This document shows positions 42,213 to 51,909 of a stretch of DNA of 64,000 nt, piece after piece (within the stretch, counting starts at the first letter, position 1; every line of letters begins with the position of its first letter). This DNA is from Bacteroidales bacterium (lineage in GTDB: Bacteria > Bacteroidota > Bacteroidia > Bacteroidales > UBA932), in assembly GCA_017415715.1 (NCBI GenBank), contig JAFQFD010000003.1, positions 62,001-126,000 on the forward strand, read 5' to 3'. The notes under the pieces are model-generated. The model was not told the origin of the DNA and made no database searches. It saw only the letters and a list, made by a program, of their open reading frames with translations. The position numbers were made by a program, and so were the translations under genes.

Positions 42213-43892
42213 ATGATGAAGACACTAAGACTGATACTGATCACCCTTTTTGCTGCCGTAGCGTGCAGCAACGACGCGGAAATCATGCCGTGTCCGGAGA
42301 TTATTCCTTATCCTGCAGATGTTGAAATGAATGCCGGAACATTTGATGTAGCCGGTGCCAAAGTCGTGCTTTCAGGCGGGCTTGACAGCCTTTCCAAGGC
42401 ATATCTGACTTTATTTGCAGACCATATTTCTGCTGTCGCCGGAAGTGAAGGCGGCAGAGGAAGAATCATCTTCCGCCAGGACGCTTCGATGTCCTCGGCC
42501 TGCCCGGGGCCTTTGGGAAAGGAAGAGAACTATTCGATTGAAATCACTCCAAGAAAGATAACTGTCCGTGCAGCTGGCCTGAACGGATTCGTGTATGCTG
42601 TGCAGACTCTCAAGCAGCTCATGCCATCTCAGGTTTATGGCACTGAACAGGTGTCCGGTGTCTGCTGGGAAGTCCCTTGCTGCACCATAGAAGACTCTCC
42701 TCGTTTCGGCTATAGGGGAATGCTCCTCGATGTGGCAAGATATTTCTATAATGTAGAGGAAGTCAAGAAATTCATCGACATGATGGAGATACACAAGATG
42801 AATGTCTTCCATTGGCATCTCACCGACGACCAGGGCTGGAGAGTGGAGATCAAGAAATATCCGGAGCTGACGGAAGTCGGATCCAGGAGGAGGCATACTC
42901 TCGTAGGTCATCATCACACCAGCAACGAATATGACGGCAAGCCGTATGGAGAAGGAATGTGGTATTCACAGGAGCAGATCCGTGATGTCGTGGCATATGC
43001 TGCGTCAAAGGGCATAACCGTAATTCCGGAAATAGACCTTCCTGGTCATATGATGGGAGCCCTCGCCACTTATCCTGAGCTTGGTTGCACCGGCGGTCCT
43101 TATGAGGTGATGGGCAAGTGGGGCATCTCCGATGACGTCCTCTGCGCAGGCAAGGATGTTGTCTATACGTTCCTTGAAGATGTGCTTGCGGAAATTTGTG
43201 ACATGTTCCCGTCTCAGTATATCCATATCGGTGGCGACGAGTGCCCTAAGGTTCGCTGGGAGGCATGTCCGGACTGCCAGAAGAAGATAAAGGAGCTCGG
43301 ACTGGCAGATGATGAGAAGCATGCTGCGGAGCATTATCTGCAGAGTCATGTGATGCGTCACATGTCTGATTTCCTTGCCCAGAGAGGCAGGAAGATCATC
43401 GGCTGGGACGAGATGCTCCAGGGCGAACTCGCTCCCGGTGCCACAGTAATGGCATGGCGAAAGACAGAGAACGGACACAAGGCTGCAAGACTGGGCCACG
43501 ATGTGATCATGGCCACAAGACCATATCTCTACCTTGACAGATATCAGTCAGAGGACAAGGCGGCGGAGCCGCTTGCCATTACAGGATATCTTCCTGTAGA
43601 CATGGTGTGGTCGTTCGACCCTTACAAGTCTGAAAAAGAGGATGCTGAACTGCTCACAGATGAGCAGAAGTCCCATGTCATAGGCATCCAGGCCAGTCTG
43701 TGGACAGAGTACATATCGACATATGACCATCTTGAATATATGCTGTATCCTCGTATGGATGCTGTGTCTGAAGTGCAGTGGTGCTGTCCTGAAAACAAGG
43801 ACTGGGACCGATTCAGAAAGGGGCTTGACCGCATGAGGGTAGTATACGACATCATGGGGTACAATTATGCCACACATATCTGGGGAGAGTAA
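42213..43892 (+). CDS. GH20 beta-N-acetylhexosaminidase, short form
   Basis: This 559-residue enzyme is a paralogue of its neighbour with a GH20b domain and GH20 barrel carrying Asp342-Glu343 (HIGGDECPK), but without the C-terminal binding modules. The N-terminus is a lipobox (LFAAVAC). An upstream in-frame TTG (42177) exists; the ATG at 42213 begins a proper signal sequence. The 63-base gap before it holds no convincing promoter. Two differing GH20s in tandem suggest different linkages or chain positions. The sigma-factor gene starts 10 bases after its stop. Confidence 0.93.
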   Translation: MMKTLRLILITLFAAVACSNDAEIMPCPEIIPYPADVEMNAGTFDVAGAKVVLSGGLDSLSKAYLTLFADHISAVAGSEGGRGRIIFRQDASMSSACPGPLGKEENYSIEITPRKITVRAAGLNGFVYAVQTLKQLMPSQVYGTEQVSGVCWEVPCCTIEDSPRFGYRGMLLDVARYFYNVEEVKKFIDMMEIHKMNVFHWHLTDDQGWRVEIKKYPELTEVGSRRRHTLVGHHHTSNEYDGKPYGEGMWYSQEQIRDVVAYAASKGITVIPEIDLPGHMMGALATYPELGCTGGPYEVMGKWGISDDVLCAGKDVVYTFLEDVLAEICDMFPSQYIHIGGDECPKVRWEACPDCQKKIKELGLADDEKHAAEHYLQSHVMRHMSDFLAQRGRKIIGWDEMLQGELAPGATVMAWRKTENGHKAARLGHDVIMATRPYLYLDRYQSEDKAAEPLAITGYLPVDMVWSFDPYKSEKEDAELLTDEQKSHVIGIQASLWTEYISTYDHLEYMLYPRMDAVSEVQWCCPENKDWDRFRKGLDRMRVVYDIMGYNYATHIWGE

Positions 43893-43901
43893 TTTGAAGA
43901 G

Positions 43902-44435
43902 ATGGACGAAAGCAGACTCATAGAATTGATTCGGGAAGGGGATCCGCTCAGTTTTGAGATCCTCTTCCAGAAGTATTATGTCCGGTTCTATAATTTCGTC
44001 CTCAACCTGACCAAGAATCCTCAGACAGCGGAAGACATCGTTCAGAATGTCTTCATGAAGATCTGGATAAACCGCAAGAATCTACGTCCGGATCAGTCTA
44101 TCCATAATTATATATATGTGCTGTCCAAGCACGAGGTGCTCAATCATCTCCGTGACAGAAAAGTCTATACACAGGTCGAGAGACTAGTGATGGCGGAACA
44201 GCCGTATGAGGCGGTCACGGATCAGAACATGGACCTCAAGGAGCTTGATGACAGGATCCGCAAGTTTATCGCCGCCATGCCAGAACAGCGCCGCAAGGTG
44301 TTCCTCCTGAGCAGATACAGAGGCATGGGCAACAAGGCGATAGCCGAGCTGATGGGCCTGTCGGTCAGGACAGTGGACAGACATATAAACCTGGCCTTGA
44401 CAAGTCTCAGGAAGGAGTTTTTGAAAATCAACTAG
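43902..44435 (+). CDS. ECF-type RNA polymerase sigma factor
   Basis: The 177-residue protein has sigma region 2 (about residues 20-90: FYNFVLNLTKNPQTAEDIVQNVFMKIW) and region 4 (about 120-172: PEQRRKVFLLSRY, GLSVRTVDRHINLAL). This is the Bacteroidetes expansion family of ECF factors that pair with FecR-type anti-sigma proteins and a TonB receptor with an STN domain. The pair here is followed by exactly those partners, so the target is likely the downstream SusC/SusD genes and perhaps the whole operon. It sits in the middle of the operon rather than at its front. Confidence 0.93.
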   Translation: MDESRLIELIREGDPLSFEILFQKYYVRFYNFVLNLTKNPQTAEDIVQNVFMKIWINRKNLRPDQSIHNYIYVLSKHEVLNHLRDRKVYTQVERLVMAEQPYEAVTDQNMDLKELDDRIRKFIAAMPEQRRKVFLLSRYRGMGNKAIAELMGLSVRTVDRHINLALTSLRKEFLKIN

Positions 44436-44437
44436 TT

Positions 44438-45424
44438 ATGACAACAGATAGTGAAAAGCAATGGCTGAAGAGCCAGTACGAGAACAAGGAGGCTGATCCT
44501 TCGGAAATAGGTGACTGGATTCTGGAGAACGGTGATTCTCCGGAGTTCGACAGCATGATGCTGGAGCTCCTCGAGACTACCGAGTATTTTGACCCGGTAA
44601 GTTCTTCGCAGGGCTATTCTTTGTTCAAGGCCAGAGTGAAGGAGCACGAGAAGAGCTGCAGGAGAGCCAGGGTACTGAAGGTGCTCAAGAGCTTCGAGCA
44701 TGTGGCGGCATTGCTGCTCATCCCGGTTTCTGTCCTGACTTTCTATATGGGCGGCAAGGCATCCGATGTGGAGTGGCTTGAAGCCAATACTTCTGCGGGA
44801 CAGAAGATGGAGGTTGTGCTTCCGGACGGCTCAGGCATGACCCTCGGTCCGTCGACAAAGCTGATCTATCCGTCAGCCTTTACAGGAGAGGAAAGGAAGG
44901 TCTTCGTGCTTGGCTCTGTCTATGCCGACATCGAGAGTGATGCGAAGAAGCCTTTCGTCGTATCGGCCGGAAGTCTTGATGTGAGGGTTCTCGGAACCGA
45001 ATTCCAGCTGAATTCATACGAAGATGATTCTGAAGTCGAGGTGGCTCTCGTGGATGGAACAGTGCAGCTGCATAACAAGGCAGACAACAGGGAAGTGACC
45101 ATGCGTCCCGGAGACATTGTCTGCTATGACAAGGCATCAGGAAACTTCATAAGGAAGAACTTTGCGGCCGGATATTACAAGGATATTCTTGAAAACGGAG
45201 GCTTCCAGTTTGTGAATCAAAGACTTGGAGATATCGCTTCATGTCTTGAAAGACATTTTGCCGTGAAGATACATATAGATGATGCGAACATAGCAAACGA
45301 GCGTTATTTCGCCTCGTTCATCAACAATGAAAGCGTTGACGAGATTCTCAGTGTCCTGAATGCGCAGAACTATATGAAGATAGAACGCAACGGGAAGATC
45401 ATTCACATTTCACGTAACAACTAA
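44438..45424 (+). CDS. FecR-type anti-sigma factor
   Basis: The 328-residue protein has a cytoplasmic N-terminal anti-sigma region (about residues 1-85), one membrane segment (about 88-106, AALLLIPVSVLTFYMGG) and a periplasmic FecR domain (about 115-210, with MEVVLPDGSGMTLGPSTKLIYP and VRVLGTEFQL) followed by a DUF4974-like STN-related end (about 245-325). It holds the sigma factor until the STN domain of the SusC protein signals substrate. It begins 2 bases after the sigma gene. Confidence 0.93.
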   Translation: MTTDSEKQWLKSQYENKEADPSEIGDWILENGDSPEFDSMMLELLETTEYFDPVSSSQGYSLFKARVKEHEKSCRRARVLKVLKSFEHVAALLLIPVSVLTFYMGGKASDVEWLEANTSAGQKMEVVLPDGSGMTLGPSTKLIYPSAFTGEERKVFVLGSVYADIESDAKKPFVVSAGSLDVRVLGTEFQLNSYEDDSEVEVALVDGTVQLHNKADNREVTMRPGDIVCYDKASGNFIRKNFAAGYYKDILENGGFQFVNQRLGDIASCLERHFAVKIHIDDANIANERYFASFINNESVDEILSVLNAQNYMKIERNGKIIHISRNN

Positions 45425-45448
45425 CATTACAAAATAAAACCAATAACA

Positions 45449-48400
45449 ATGGAACTGACCGGTATGAAACTGTCAATGACATTGCGAAGGATACTCCTGA
45501 CTGTCTGTGCAGTCGTCTGCTTCGGCGTGGGAGTTTCGGCGCAGAACATTGACATCAGGCTGAAGGATGTCACAGTCCAGACAGCCATCATGGAACTGCA
45601 GAAGAAGTATGGATATTCTGTAGTTGTCAAATCTACTGAGCTGGATCTCTCTAAAGTGATCTCAGTAAATATCAAGGACAAGAATGTCAAGGATGTCGTT
45701 GCTGCCATCTTCGAAGGCCAGAATGCAGACATCACGATCACAGGAAAGAACATCGTGGTAGCCAAGGCAAAGCCGGCCGATGCCGTAAAAAGCATTACCG
45801 TTACAGGTATAATCATGGATGAGAATGACTTGCCTGTGATCGGTGCTGCGGTATTGCAGAAAGGCGACAGCGACAATGGCGTTGTGACAGGACTTGACGG
45901 CGAATATGCCATCACAGTGCCCTCGAACTCATATCTTATAGTGTCATGCATAGGATATAAGGAGGCGAGTGTGCCAGTCAACGGTAATGCGACAGTCAAT
46001 GTGAGCCTTGCGCTGGACTCTGAACTTCTCGAGGATGCCATCGTCGTCGGATATGGCATTGCGTCGAAGAAACTCGTCAGCTCGTCGATTGCATCTGTCA
46101 AGATGGAAAGCATCGACAGAGGAGCCGAGCTTGACCCTATGAAGGCCCTCCAGGGACGTGTGACAGGTGTGTCGATCTCGAACTCGTCAGGTATCCCTGG
46201 CTCGACCCCTATGGTTGTCGTACGAGGAGTCAGCTCTATTTCCGGAAATTCATCGCCTCTTTATGTTGTCGACGGAATTCCTGCAGAGTCTTATCCGAAC
46301 ATCAACGCTGCTGATATCGAGAGTATGGAGGTTCTCAAGGACGCATCTGCAACAGCCATCTACGGATCACGTGCGAATGCGGGTGTCATCCTCATCACCA
46401 CCAAGTCCGGTAAGAGCGGAAAGACCAAGGTCAATGTATCCGGCCAGTATGGTTTCGCGCAGATTGCCAAGGATATTCCGATGGCGAATACCGAGCAGTG
46501 GATCGATGTGATGCAGACTGCCATCGACAACTATAATGTGCAGATGAACGACCTCAAGGAACTTACTCTTCCGCAGGAAGTGCAGACAGCTCTCGCAAAT
46601 GGCGATCCACTCCCGAACTTCGATTGGCTCGGATGCATCTCACGCAAGTTTGCGATGCGCGGTGGAGCAACAGCAAGTCTCGAGGGTGGTAACGAGAAGA
46701 CCACTTTCTATGTTTCTGCCGGTGCCGAGACACAGGAGGGATATATCATCAAGACAGATTTTGCAAAATATACCGGACGCGCCAAGTTCTCTCACAAGAT
46801 TGCTGACTGGCTCAAACTCAACCTCAATCTCTCGGGCTCATTCTCAAGATATGACAAGGTTGAGGAGACCGACGGATCTCTCAAGGTGCTCCGTGCGGCA
46901 CGCGAGGAGCAGCCTTTCTATGGCCCATATAATCCGGACGGAACATGGAGGGTCATGACTGAACATGGAATCTGCCGCCACAACCCTCTCAACGCAATTC
47001 TCGAAGAGGATTACTACATCAACAAGACGCAGCTTCAGGGAACAGTCTCGTTCGACGTGACTCCTATCAAAGGACTCAAGTGGACCCCGTCTGTGAGCGG
47101 ATACAGCATCTATGACAAGACCATCAAGAAGCTTACTGAAAACAATACAGACCGTGGATACAAGGACGGTTGGGCTGCGCTCAGCGAGCAGAAGGACCAC
47201 AGCTTCCGCTATCTGATCGACAACGTCATCTCATATAACAACGAGTGGGACAGGCTGATGTATTCGGCTATGGTCGGTCATTCGTTCGAGAAGTATGAAT
47301 ATGAGACCTTCGGTGCAAAGTCAGATAATTATGCTAACGAGGCTTATCCGTCTTCGTCTTTCGATCTGATCACTTCAGGTACTCAGATCTATGCCGGCAG
47401 CATAGGTTATAATGCATACGCCCTGGAGTCTTACTTCTTCCGTGGTGCTGCAAACTGGGACAACAGATATATCCTCAATGTATCCTTCCGTGCTGACGGA
47501 TCCAGCCGTTTCCCTAAGGACAACCGTTACGGATTCTTCCCTGCAGGCTCTCTTGCATGGATCATTTCGAACGAGAAGTTCATGCCGAAGACTGATGTCC
47601 TTAATGAACTCAAACTCCGTCTCTCTGTCGGACAGACCGGTTCAATGGCAGGTATCAGCAACTGGGCGGCCATGTCGCTTGTAGGTGCAGGTGCTTCTTA
47701 TGACGGAGCTTCGGGATTTGCGATATCTTCATCTGCCCAGAACATCAAGTGGGAGAAGTCGACAAAGTATAACGTGGGTATCGACTACGAACTCTTCAGT
47801 GGCAGACTCTATGGAAATCTGGATGCCTACTATTCACGCACCGACGACCTGCTTTATGCAAAGCCGGTGCATGCTACAACAGGCTACACCTCCCTTACAT
47901 CGAATATCGGATCCATCAACAACGTCGGTGTCGAACTGACAGTCGGAGGCCGCATCATTGACCGCGAGTTCAAGTGGGATATGAGCGGTAATCTGTCATG
48001 GGGCAAGAACCGTCTTGTGAAACTTCTTGACGGAACCGACATCATCATCGTGACACACAGCACCCTTTACGGTGGCAACAAGCATGCTCTTATCATAGAC
48101 CAGCCTATCTCAACCTGGTATATGCTCAAGGCTGACGGCATATATCAGAGGGATGAGGATGTTCCTGAGAAGCTTTATGCAAAGGGAGTACGTGCAGGTG
48201 ACGTGATCTATGAAGATATCAACGGTGACGGTGACATCAATGACTACGACCGTCAGATCTGCGGCAAGGCTACTCCTGATTTCTTCGGAGGTATCAACTC
48301 AAGCATGTCATACAAGGGCTTCGACCTCAATATCTTCTGCCAGTACTCTGTAGGTGGCAAGATATTCTCGGCATGGAAGGGCGCCGGTCAGGAGGGTACT

Positions 48401-48853
48401 GAGCATCTCGGACTCTCATCCGGCAGCGTGAACATGGATGGCGCAGGTGTGACATCATACTTCAATGTCAGCGAACATGCCGCTCTCAATTACTGGAGAG
48501 GCGAGGGAACATCGAACACGATGCCGCGTCCATTGCTTCAGGGTGCTCACACAGGATATGATGTGGACTACAATATCCTTACTTCGTCACGTTTCCTCGA
48601 GGATGCATCATATTTCAAGATCAAGACAATCACTCTTGGCTACAACTTCCCGCAGAGATGGATGGACAGGATAAAGATGTCGGGATTGAGGGTTTACCTC
48701 TCAGTTGACAACGCCTTTACTTTTACCAGGTATTCGGGATATGATCCGGAGGCGTCGATGTCTTCAAGCCCTTCTGCAGGCGCTTATGGAACAGATTTCG
48801 GCTATCAGCCGACTATGAGGTCGTTCATGGCAGGAGTACAGTTCAATTTTTAA
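45449..48853 (+). CDS. SusC/RagA-type TonB-linked outer-membrane transducer with STN domain
   Basis: The 1134-residue protein has a signal peptide (to GVSAQ), an STN domain (about residues 35-110, VQTAIMELQKKYGYSVVV), a carboxypeptidase-regulatory-like domain (about 115-190), a plug (about 195-320, with GSTPMVVVRGVSS and SSPLYVVDGIPAE) and a barrel ending in an aromatic residue (QFNF). The STN domain marks it as a transducer that passes a substrate signal to FecR. It forms the uptake complex with the SusD protein downstream. The Met at 45464 is the better signal-peptide start. Confidence 0.95.
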   Translation: MELTGMKLSMTLRRILLTVCAVVCFGVGVSAQNIDIRLKDVTVQTAIMELQKKYGYSVVVKSTELDLSKVISVNIKDKNVKDVVAAIFEGQNADITITGKNIVVAKAKPADAVKSITVTGIIMDENDLPVIGAAVLQKGDSDNGVVTGLDGEYAITVPSNSYLIVSCIGYKEASVPVNGNATVNVSLALDSELLEDAIVVGYGIASKKLVSSSIASVKMESIDRGAELDPMKALQGRVTGVSISNSSGIPGSTPMVVVRGVSSISGNSSPLYVVDGIPAESYPNINAADIESMEVLKDASATAIYGSRANAGVILITTKSGKSGKTKVNVSGQYGFAQIAKDIPMANTEQWIDVMQTAIDNYNVQMNDLKELTLPQEVQTALANGDPLPNFDWLGCISRKFAMRGGATASLEGGNEKTTFYVSAGAETQEGYIIKTDFAKYTGRAKFSHKIADWLKLNLNLSGSFSRYDKVEETDGSLKVLRAAREEQPFYGPYNPDGTWRVMTEHGICRHNPLNAILEEDYYINKTQLQGTVSFDVTPIKGLKWTPSVSGYSIYDKTIKKLTENNTDRGYKDGWAALSEQKDHSFRYLIDNVISYNNEWDRLMYSAMVGHSFEKYEYETFGAKSDNYANEAYPSSSFDLITSGTQIYAGSIGYNAYALESYFFRGAANWDNRYILNVSFRADGSSRFPKDNRYGFFPAGSLAWIISNEKFMPKTDVLNELKLRLSVGQTGSMAGISNWAAMSLVGAGASYDGASGFAISSSAQNIKWEKSTKYNVGIDYELFSGRLYGNLDAYYSRTDDLLYAKPVHATTGYTSLTSNIGSINNVGVELTVGGRIIDREFKWDMSGNLSWGKNRLVKLLDGTDIIIVTHSTLYGGNKHALIIDQPISTWYMLKADGIYQRDEDVPEKLYAKGVRAGDVIYEDINGDGDINDYDRQICGKATPDFFGGINSSMSYKGFDLNIFCQYSVGGKIFSAWKGAGQEGTEHLGLSSGSVNMDGAGVTSYFNVSEHAALNYWRGEGTSNTMPRPLLQGAHTGYDVDYNILTSSRFLEDASYFKIKTITLGYNFPQRWMDRIKMSGLRVYLSVDNAFTFTRYSGYDPEASMSSSPSAGAYGTDFGYQPTMRSFMAGVQFNF

Positions 48854-48856
48854 CCG

Positions 48857-50206
48857 ATGACACAGATGAAAAGAATATTGATGTTTGGAGCGTGCATGCT
48901 CCTGCTTGCGGGCTGTGCAAAACAGTTGGATGACATCCGTCCGAAGGACAAGATATCATCTTCTGCAGTAAACGAGGCTGACCTGAGCAAGCTTACTAAC
49001 GGAGTTCTCAACCGTATGGAGAGCCTCACCGTATCATTCTGGTGCGATGGAGACTATCTTGGAGAAAATTTCACTTCAGGTCCTGGCTTTGACTATGCCG
49101 ACTGCCACGGAGAAATCGTGGCGACATCGTCATCATGGGCAAAGAGCAGATGGCAGACCGGTTTTGTCGCCTTGATGCATATCAATGAGCTGCTCAAGTC
49201 AGCCAATGCCGCAAATCCGGATAATGCTGCGACAAAGCAGGCGAAGGGAACAGCGTATTTCCTCAGGGCTTATGTCTACTATCATCTCGTGACACGTTTC
49301 GGCAATGTGCCGATTCTCAGAAGCCCTTCAATGGATGTTGTGCCGATCTCGAAGGAAGCTGAGGTGTGGGCTTTCATCAAGGAGGACCTTCTCGAGGCAG
49401 AGAAATACCTTGAGAAGGTGACCAACGTATACCGCCCTTCTGATGAGGCCTGCTGGGCTCTCATGTCCAAAGTATGTCTCTGGACCGGAGATAATGCAAA
49501 TGCAGTCAAATATGCAGACATGGTGATCGACAGCGGTTTCACCCTTGGCAAGACCAGTGAAGAATATGCTTCTATGTTTGTGGCCGGCAATTCAAGCCGC
49601 GAAACCGTATTTGCGCTGGCAAACAAGCGTTCAAGCAGTTTCCTCCGTATTTTCGAGAAGATGAATGACACAGATGCGTCGTTCAACTATTCGATGGCGG
49701 AAGAGCTTCGCACAAGTCTCTTCGCCGATTCATATGGAACAGGTGACATCAGAAAGGATCCTACCTATAATCCTGCGTTCCCGGTACGTATCATCAAGTT
49801 CCCTAATGGCGGACAGAATATGGGTCAGTTCATTGCCAATGATGATCCTTCAGCATCTCCTATCATGGTGTTCCGCCTTGCTGATGCCTATCTTACCAAG
49901 GCTGAGGCTCAGGGTGCCTCTGCCGGTCTCGCTACTATGAAGACCTTCATGACAAGCAGATATGCTGCAGTCGACCTCCCTGCATCTATGGATGAAAAGG
50001 AATTCCAGAATCTCGTTCTTGACGAGAATAACAGAGAGTTCTATGCAGAAGGCCGCAGATGGTTCGATATAAAGAGGACAGGCCGCACTGACCTATACAA
50101 GACATGGAATGGTCGTGACCATCTCCTTTATTGGCCTATTCCTCAGGATGAGATAGACCTCGTTGGCGAGGATGTCTATCCACAGAATCCAGGATATAAT
50201 AAATAA
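48857..50206 (+). CDS. SusD/RagB-family nutrient-binding lipoprotein
   Basis: The 449-residue lipoprotein (lipobox LLAGC) has the SusD architecture of helical TPR-like N-terminal half and loop-rich C-terminal half, with the family-typical KGTAYFLRAYVYYHLVTRFGNVP and, near the C-terminus, ENNREFYAEGRRWFDIKRTG. It caps the SusC barrel and delivers oligosaccharides. It starts 4 bases after susC; the second Met (48866) is a likelier start. Ligand specificity cannot be read from sequence. Confidence 0.95.
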   Translation: MTQMKRILMFGACMLLLAGCAKQLDDIRPKDKISSSAVNEADLSKLTNGVLNRMESLTVSFWCDGDYLGENFTSGPGFDYADCHGEIVATSSSWAKSRWQTGFVALMHINELLKSANAANPDNAATKQAKGTAYFLRAYVYYHLVTRFGNVPILRSPSMDVVPISKEAEVWAFIKEDLLEAEKYLEKVTNVYRPSDEACWALMSKVCLWTGDNANAVKYADMVIDSGFTLGKTSEEYASMFVAGNSSRETVFALANKRSSSFLRIFEKMNDTDASFNYSMAEELRTSLFADSYGTGDIRKDPTYNPAFPVRIIKFPNGGQNMGQFIANDDPSASPIMVFRLADAYLTKAEAQGASAGLATMKTFMTSRYAAVDLPASMDEKEFQNLVLDENNREFYAEGRRWFDIKRTGRTDLYKTWNGRDHLLYWPIPQDEIDLVGEDVYPQNPGYNK

Positions 50207-50227
50207 CCATAAACAATTATTTATATT

Positions 50228-51898
50228 ATGAAAAGATTTGCATTGACTATTATGGCGGCATTCGCTGTTTTTGCTGCCTGTACAGAGAAGGGACCTGATT
50301 CAGGTACCGGTACGGGAGAGCCGCTGGTGGCTGATTTCACAATTTCAGTCAATCCTTGTAAGGTAGGTGAAGAGGTTGAACTCAAGGCCACTGCCTCAGG
50401 CGGTGTGACCCCTTACACTTTCACTTGGGAATTGGGCTCTGACATCAGACTTGAGGGACAGGACCAGAAGTACACATTCGAGAAGAACGGTGCCTATGTG
50501 ACAAAACTGACTGTAGTCGACAAGGCAGGCAACAAGGTCGAGAAGAGAAAGAATCTTGTTGTAAATCCTGCTGAGGTCAAGGAACAGGGTACTGTGAATC
50601 TCTTGTGGGCTGGCAAGGTTACAGGCTACAACGCCTGGTCATCTCCTGCAGTAGCTGATGACGGAAGCGTCTATGCGACTTCGCAGAGCAGCACTCTCTA
50701 CAAATTCAGCGCAAACGGTGATCTCGTATGGGAGAAGGTGATCAATAATGTCGAGGGCTCGAACACTCAGGGTACTCCTTCGATCGATGCTGACGGTACC
50801 GTATTCATCGGAACTGGTACAAAGAACGGTTCTGCAAAGGTTTATGCATTCAATCCTGACGGAACAGAGAAGTGGGTGTTCACTGACTTCTGGTGTGCTC
50901 CTACCCAGACATTGTCACCATCATACAACTCTCCTATCGTCGGTATCGGTGAGAATAACGTATACTTCGGAAACTGCGGTACTGCAGGAACAATGATCGC
51001 TGCTGACAAGGCGACAGGTGCACGTGTGGCATGGCAGATGAATGAGAAAGGCGGTGGTCCTGCCGGCGGTGTACGTTCAGGTGTAATCATCACAAAGGGT
51101 GGAATGCTTCACTGGGGCGGTGGAGTATATGGCTTCTTCGGCGCTTCAAAGAATACTGTAGACGGAGCCAACAACAGCGGTGTTGCATGGGCATGGTCGA
51201 CATGGAGCGCATCTCCTGACCGTTCTCTCAACAACAACCAGGGTGCGATTGCGCTTGCTACAGTCGGTGGCAAGACCTGCCTCGTGGGTGTCTACACTGA
51301 CGAGACTAACAATGGCCCGAAGGTTTATGCTCTTGATTCTGCAACAGGTGAAGTTGTCTCTACATACTATGTGACAGATTCTCCTGCAATGGACAACGGA
51401 AGCGTTGCTGTTACTGCCGAAGGAAATATCGTAGCTACCCTCAACTTCTCGAACGGCCAGACAAACGGTGGTATCGTGGTTGTGAAGCCTACCTCGCCAG
51501 AGGGAACAAAGGTTGCTGAATACAGAGTTCAGGAGAAGGTGTCTTGTACTCCTGCAATCGATGCAGTGGGTAATATCCATTTCGCTACCGAGTCAGGCAA
51601 CTACTATGTTGTCGACAAGGACTGCAAGCTCGTTGTGAAGAAGTCTCTCAAGGACCTCGTGCTTGCTGACAGCCGTTATAAGGATACATTTGCTAATCTC
51701 GACGCAGCAAAGGTGTGGAGTTCTCCTGTAATCGGTGATGACGGTAAGATCTATCTCCAGTTCACCAACAATGACGCAGCCAAGAAGAGAGAGTTCGGTC
51801 TCCTCGTATGTATGCAGGTGCCAGAGTGCCAGGGTCCTGGCAACACAGACTGGCCAATGATCGGTCAGAACCGTCGTCATACAAACAATCAGAAGTAA
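50228..51898 (+). CDS. PKD-domain and PQQ-like beta-propeller lipoprotein
   Basis: The 556-residue lipoprotein (Cys18 in FAAC) has a PKD domain (about residues 35-118: GVTPYTFTWELGSD and VTKLTVVDKAGN) and a C-terminal PQQ-type propeller (about 125-550) with recurring A-x-D-G-x-V/I-Y-V/F and W-x-x-x motifs. PKD plus propeller suggests a surface glycan-binding protein in the place of SusE/F. No alcohol dehydrogenase residues are evident, so it is probably not a PQQ enzyme. It shares propeller layout with the protein at 52892. Confidence 0.78.
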   Translation: MKRFALTIMAAFAVFAACTEKGPDSGTGTGEPLVADFTISVNPCKVGEEVELKATASGGVTPYTFTWELGSDIRLEGQDQKYTFEKNGAYVTKLTVVDKAGNKVEKRKNLVVNPAEVKEQGTVNLLWAGKVTGYNAWSSPAVADDGSVYATSQSSTLYKFSANGDLVWEKVINNVEGSNTQGTPSIDADGTVFIGTGTKNGSAKVYAFNPDGTEKWVFTDFWCAPTQTLSPSYNSPIVGIGENNVYFGNCGTAGTMIAADKATGARVAWQMNEKGGGPAGGVRSGVIITKGGMLHWGGGVYGFFGASKNTVDGANNSGVAWAWSTWSASPDRSLNNNQGAIALATVGGKTCLVGVYTDETNNGPKVYALDSATGEVVSTYYVTDSPAMDNGSVAVTAEGNIVATLNFSNGQTNGGIVVVKPTSPEGTKVAEYRVQEKVSCTPAIDAVGNIHFATESGNYYVVDKDCKLVVKKSLKDLVLADSRYKDTFANLDAAKVWSSPVIGDDGKIYLQFTNNDAAKKREFGLLVCMQVPECQGPGNTDWPMIGQNRRHTNNQK

Positions 51899-51909
51899 CA
51901 TAGATCGGG

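Noticed and set aside
43902..44435. The sigma factor as a housekeeping or stress sigma
   Set aside because: It has only regions 2 and 4 and is followed by FecR and an STN-type SusC, the classic PUL-linked arrangement.
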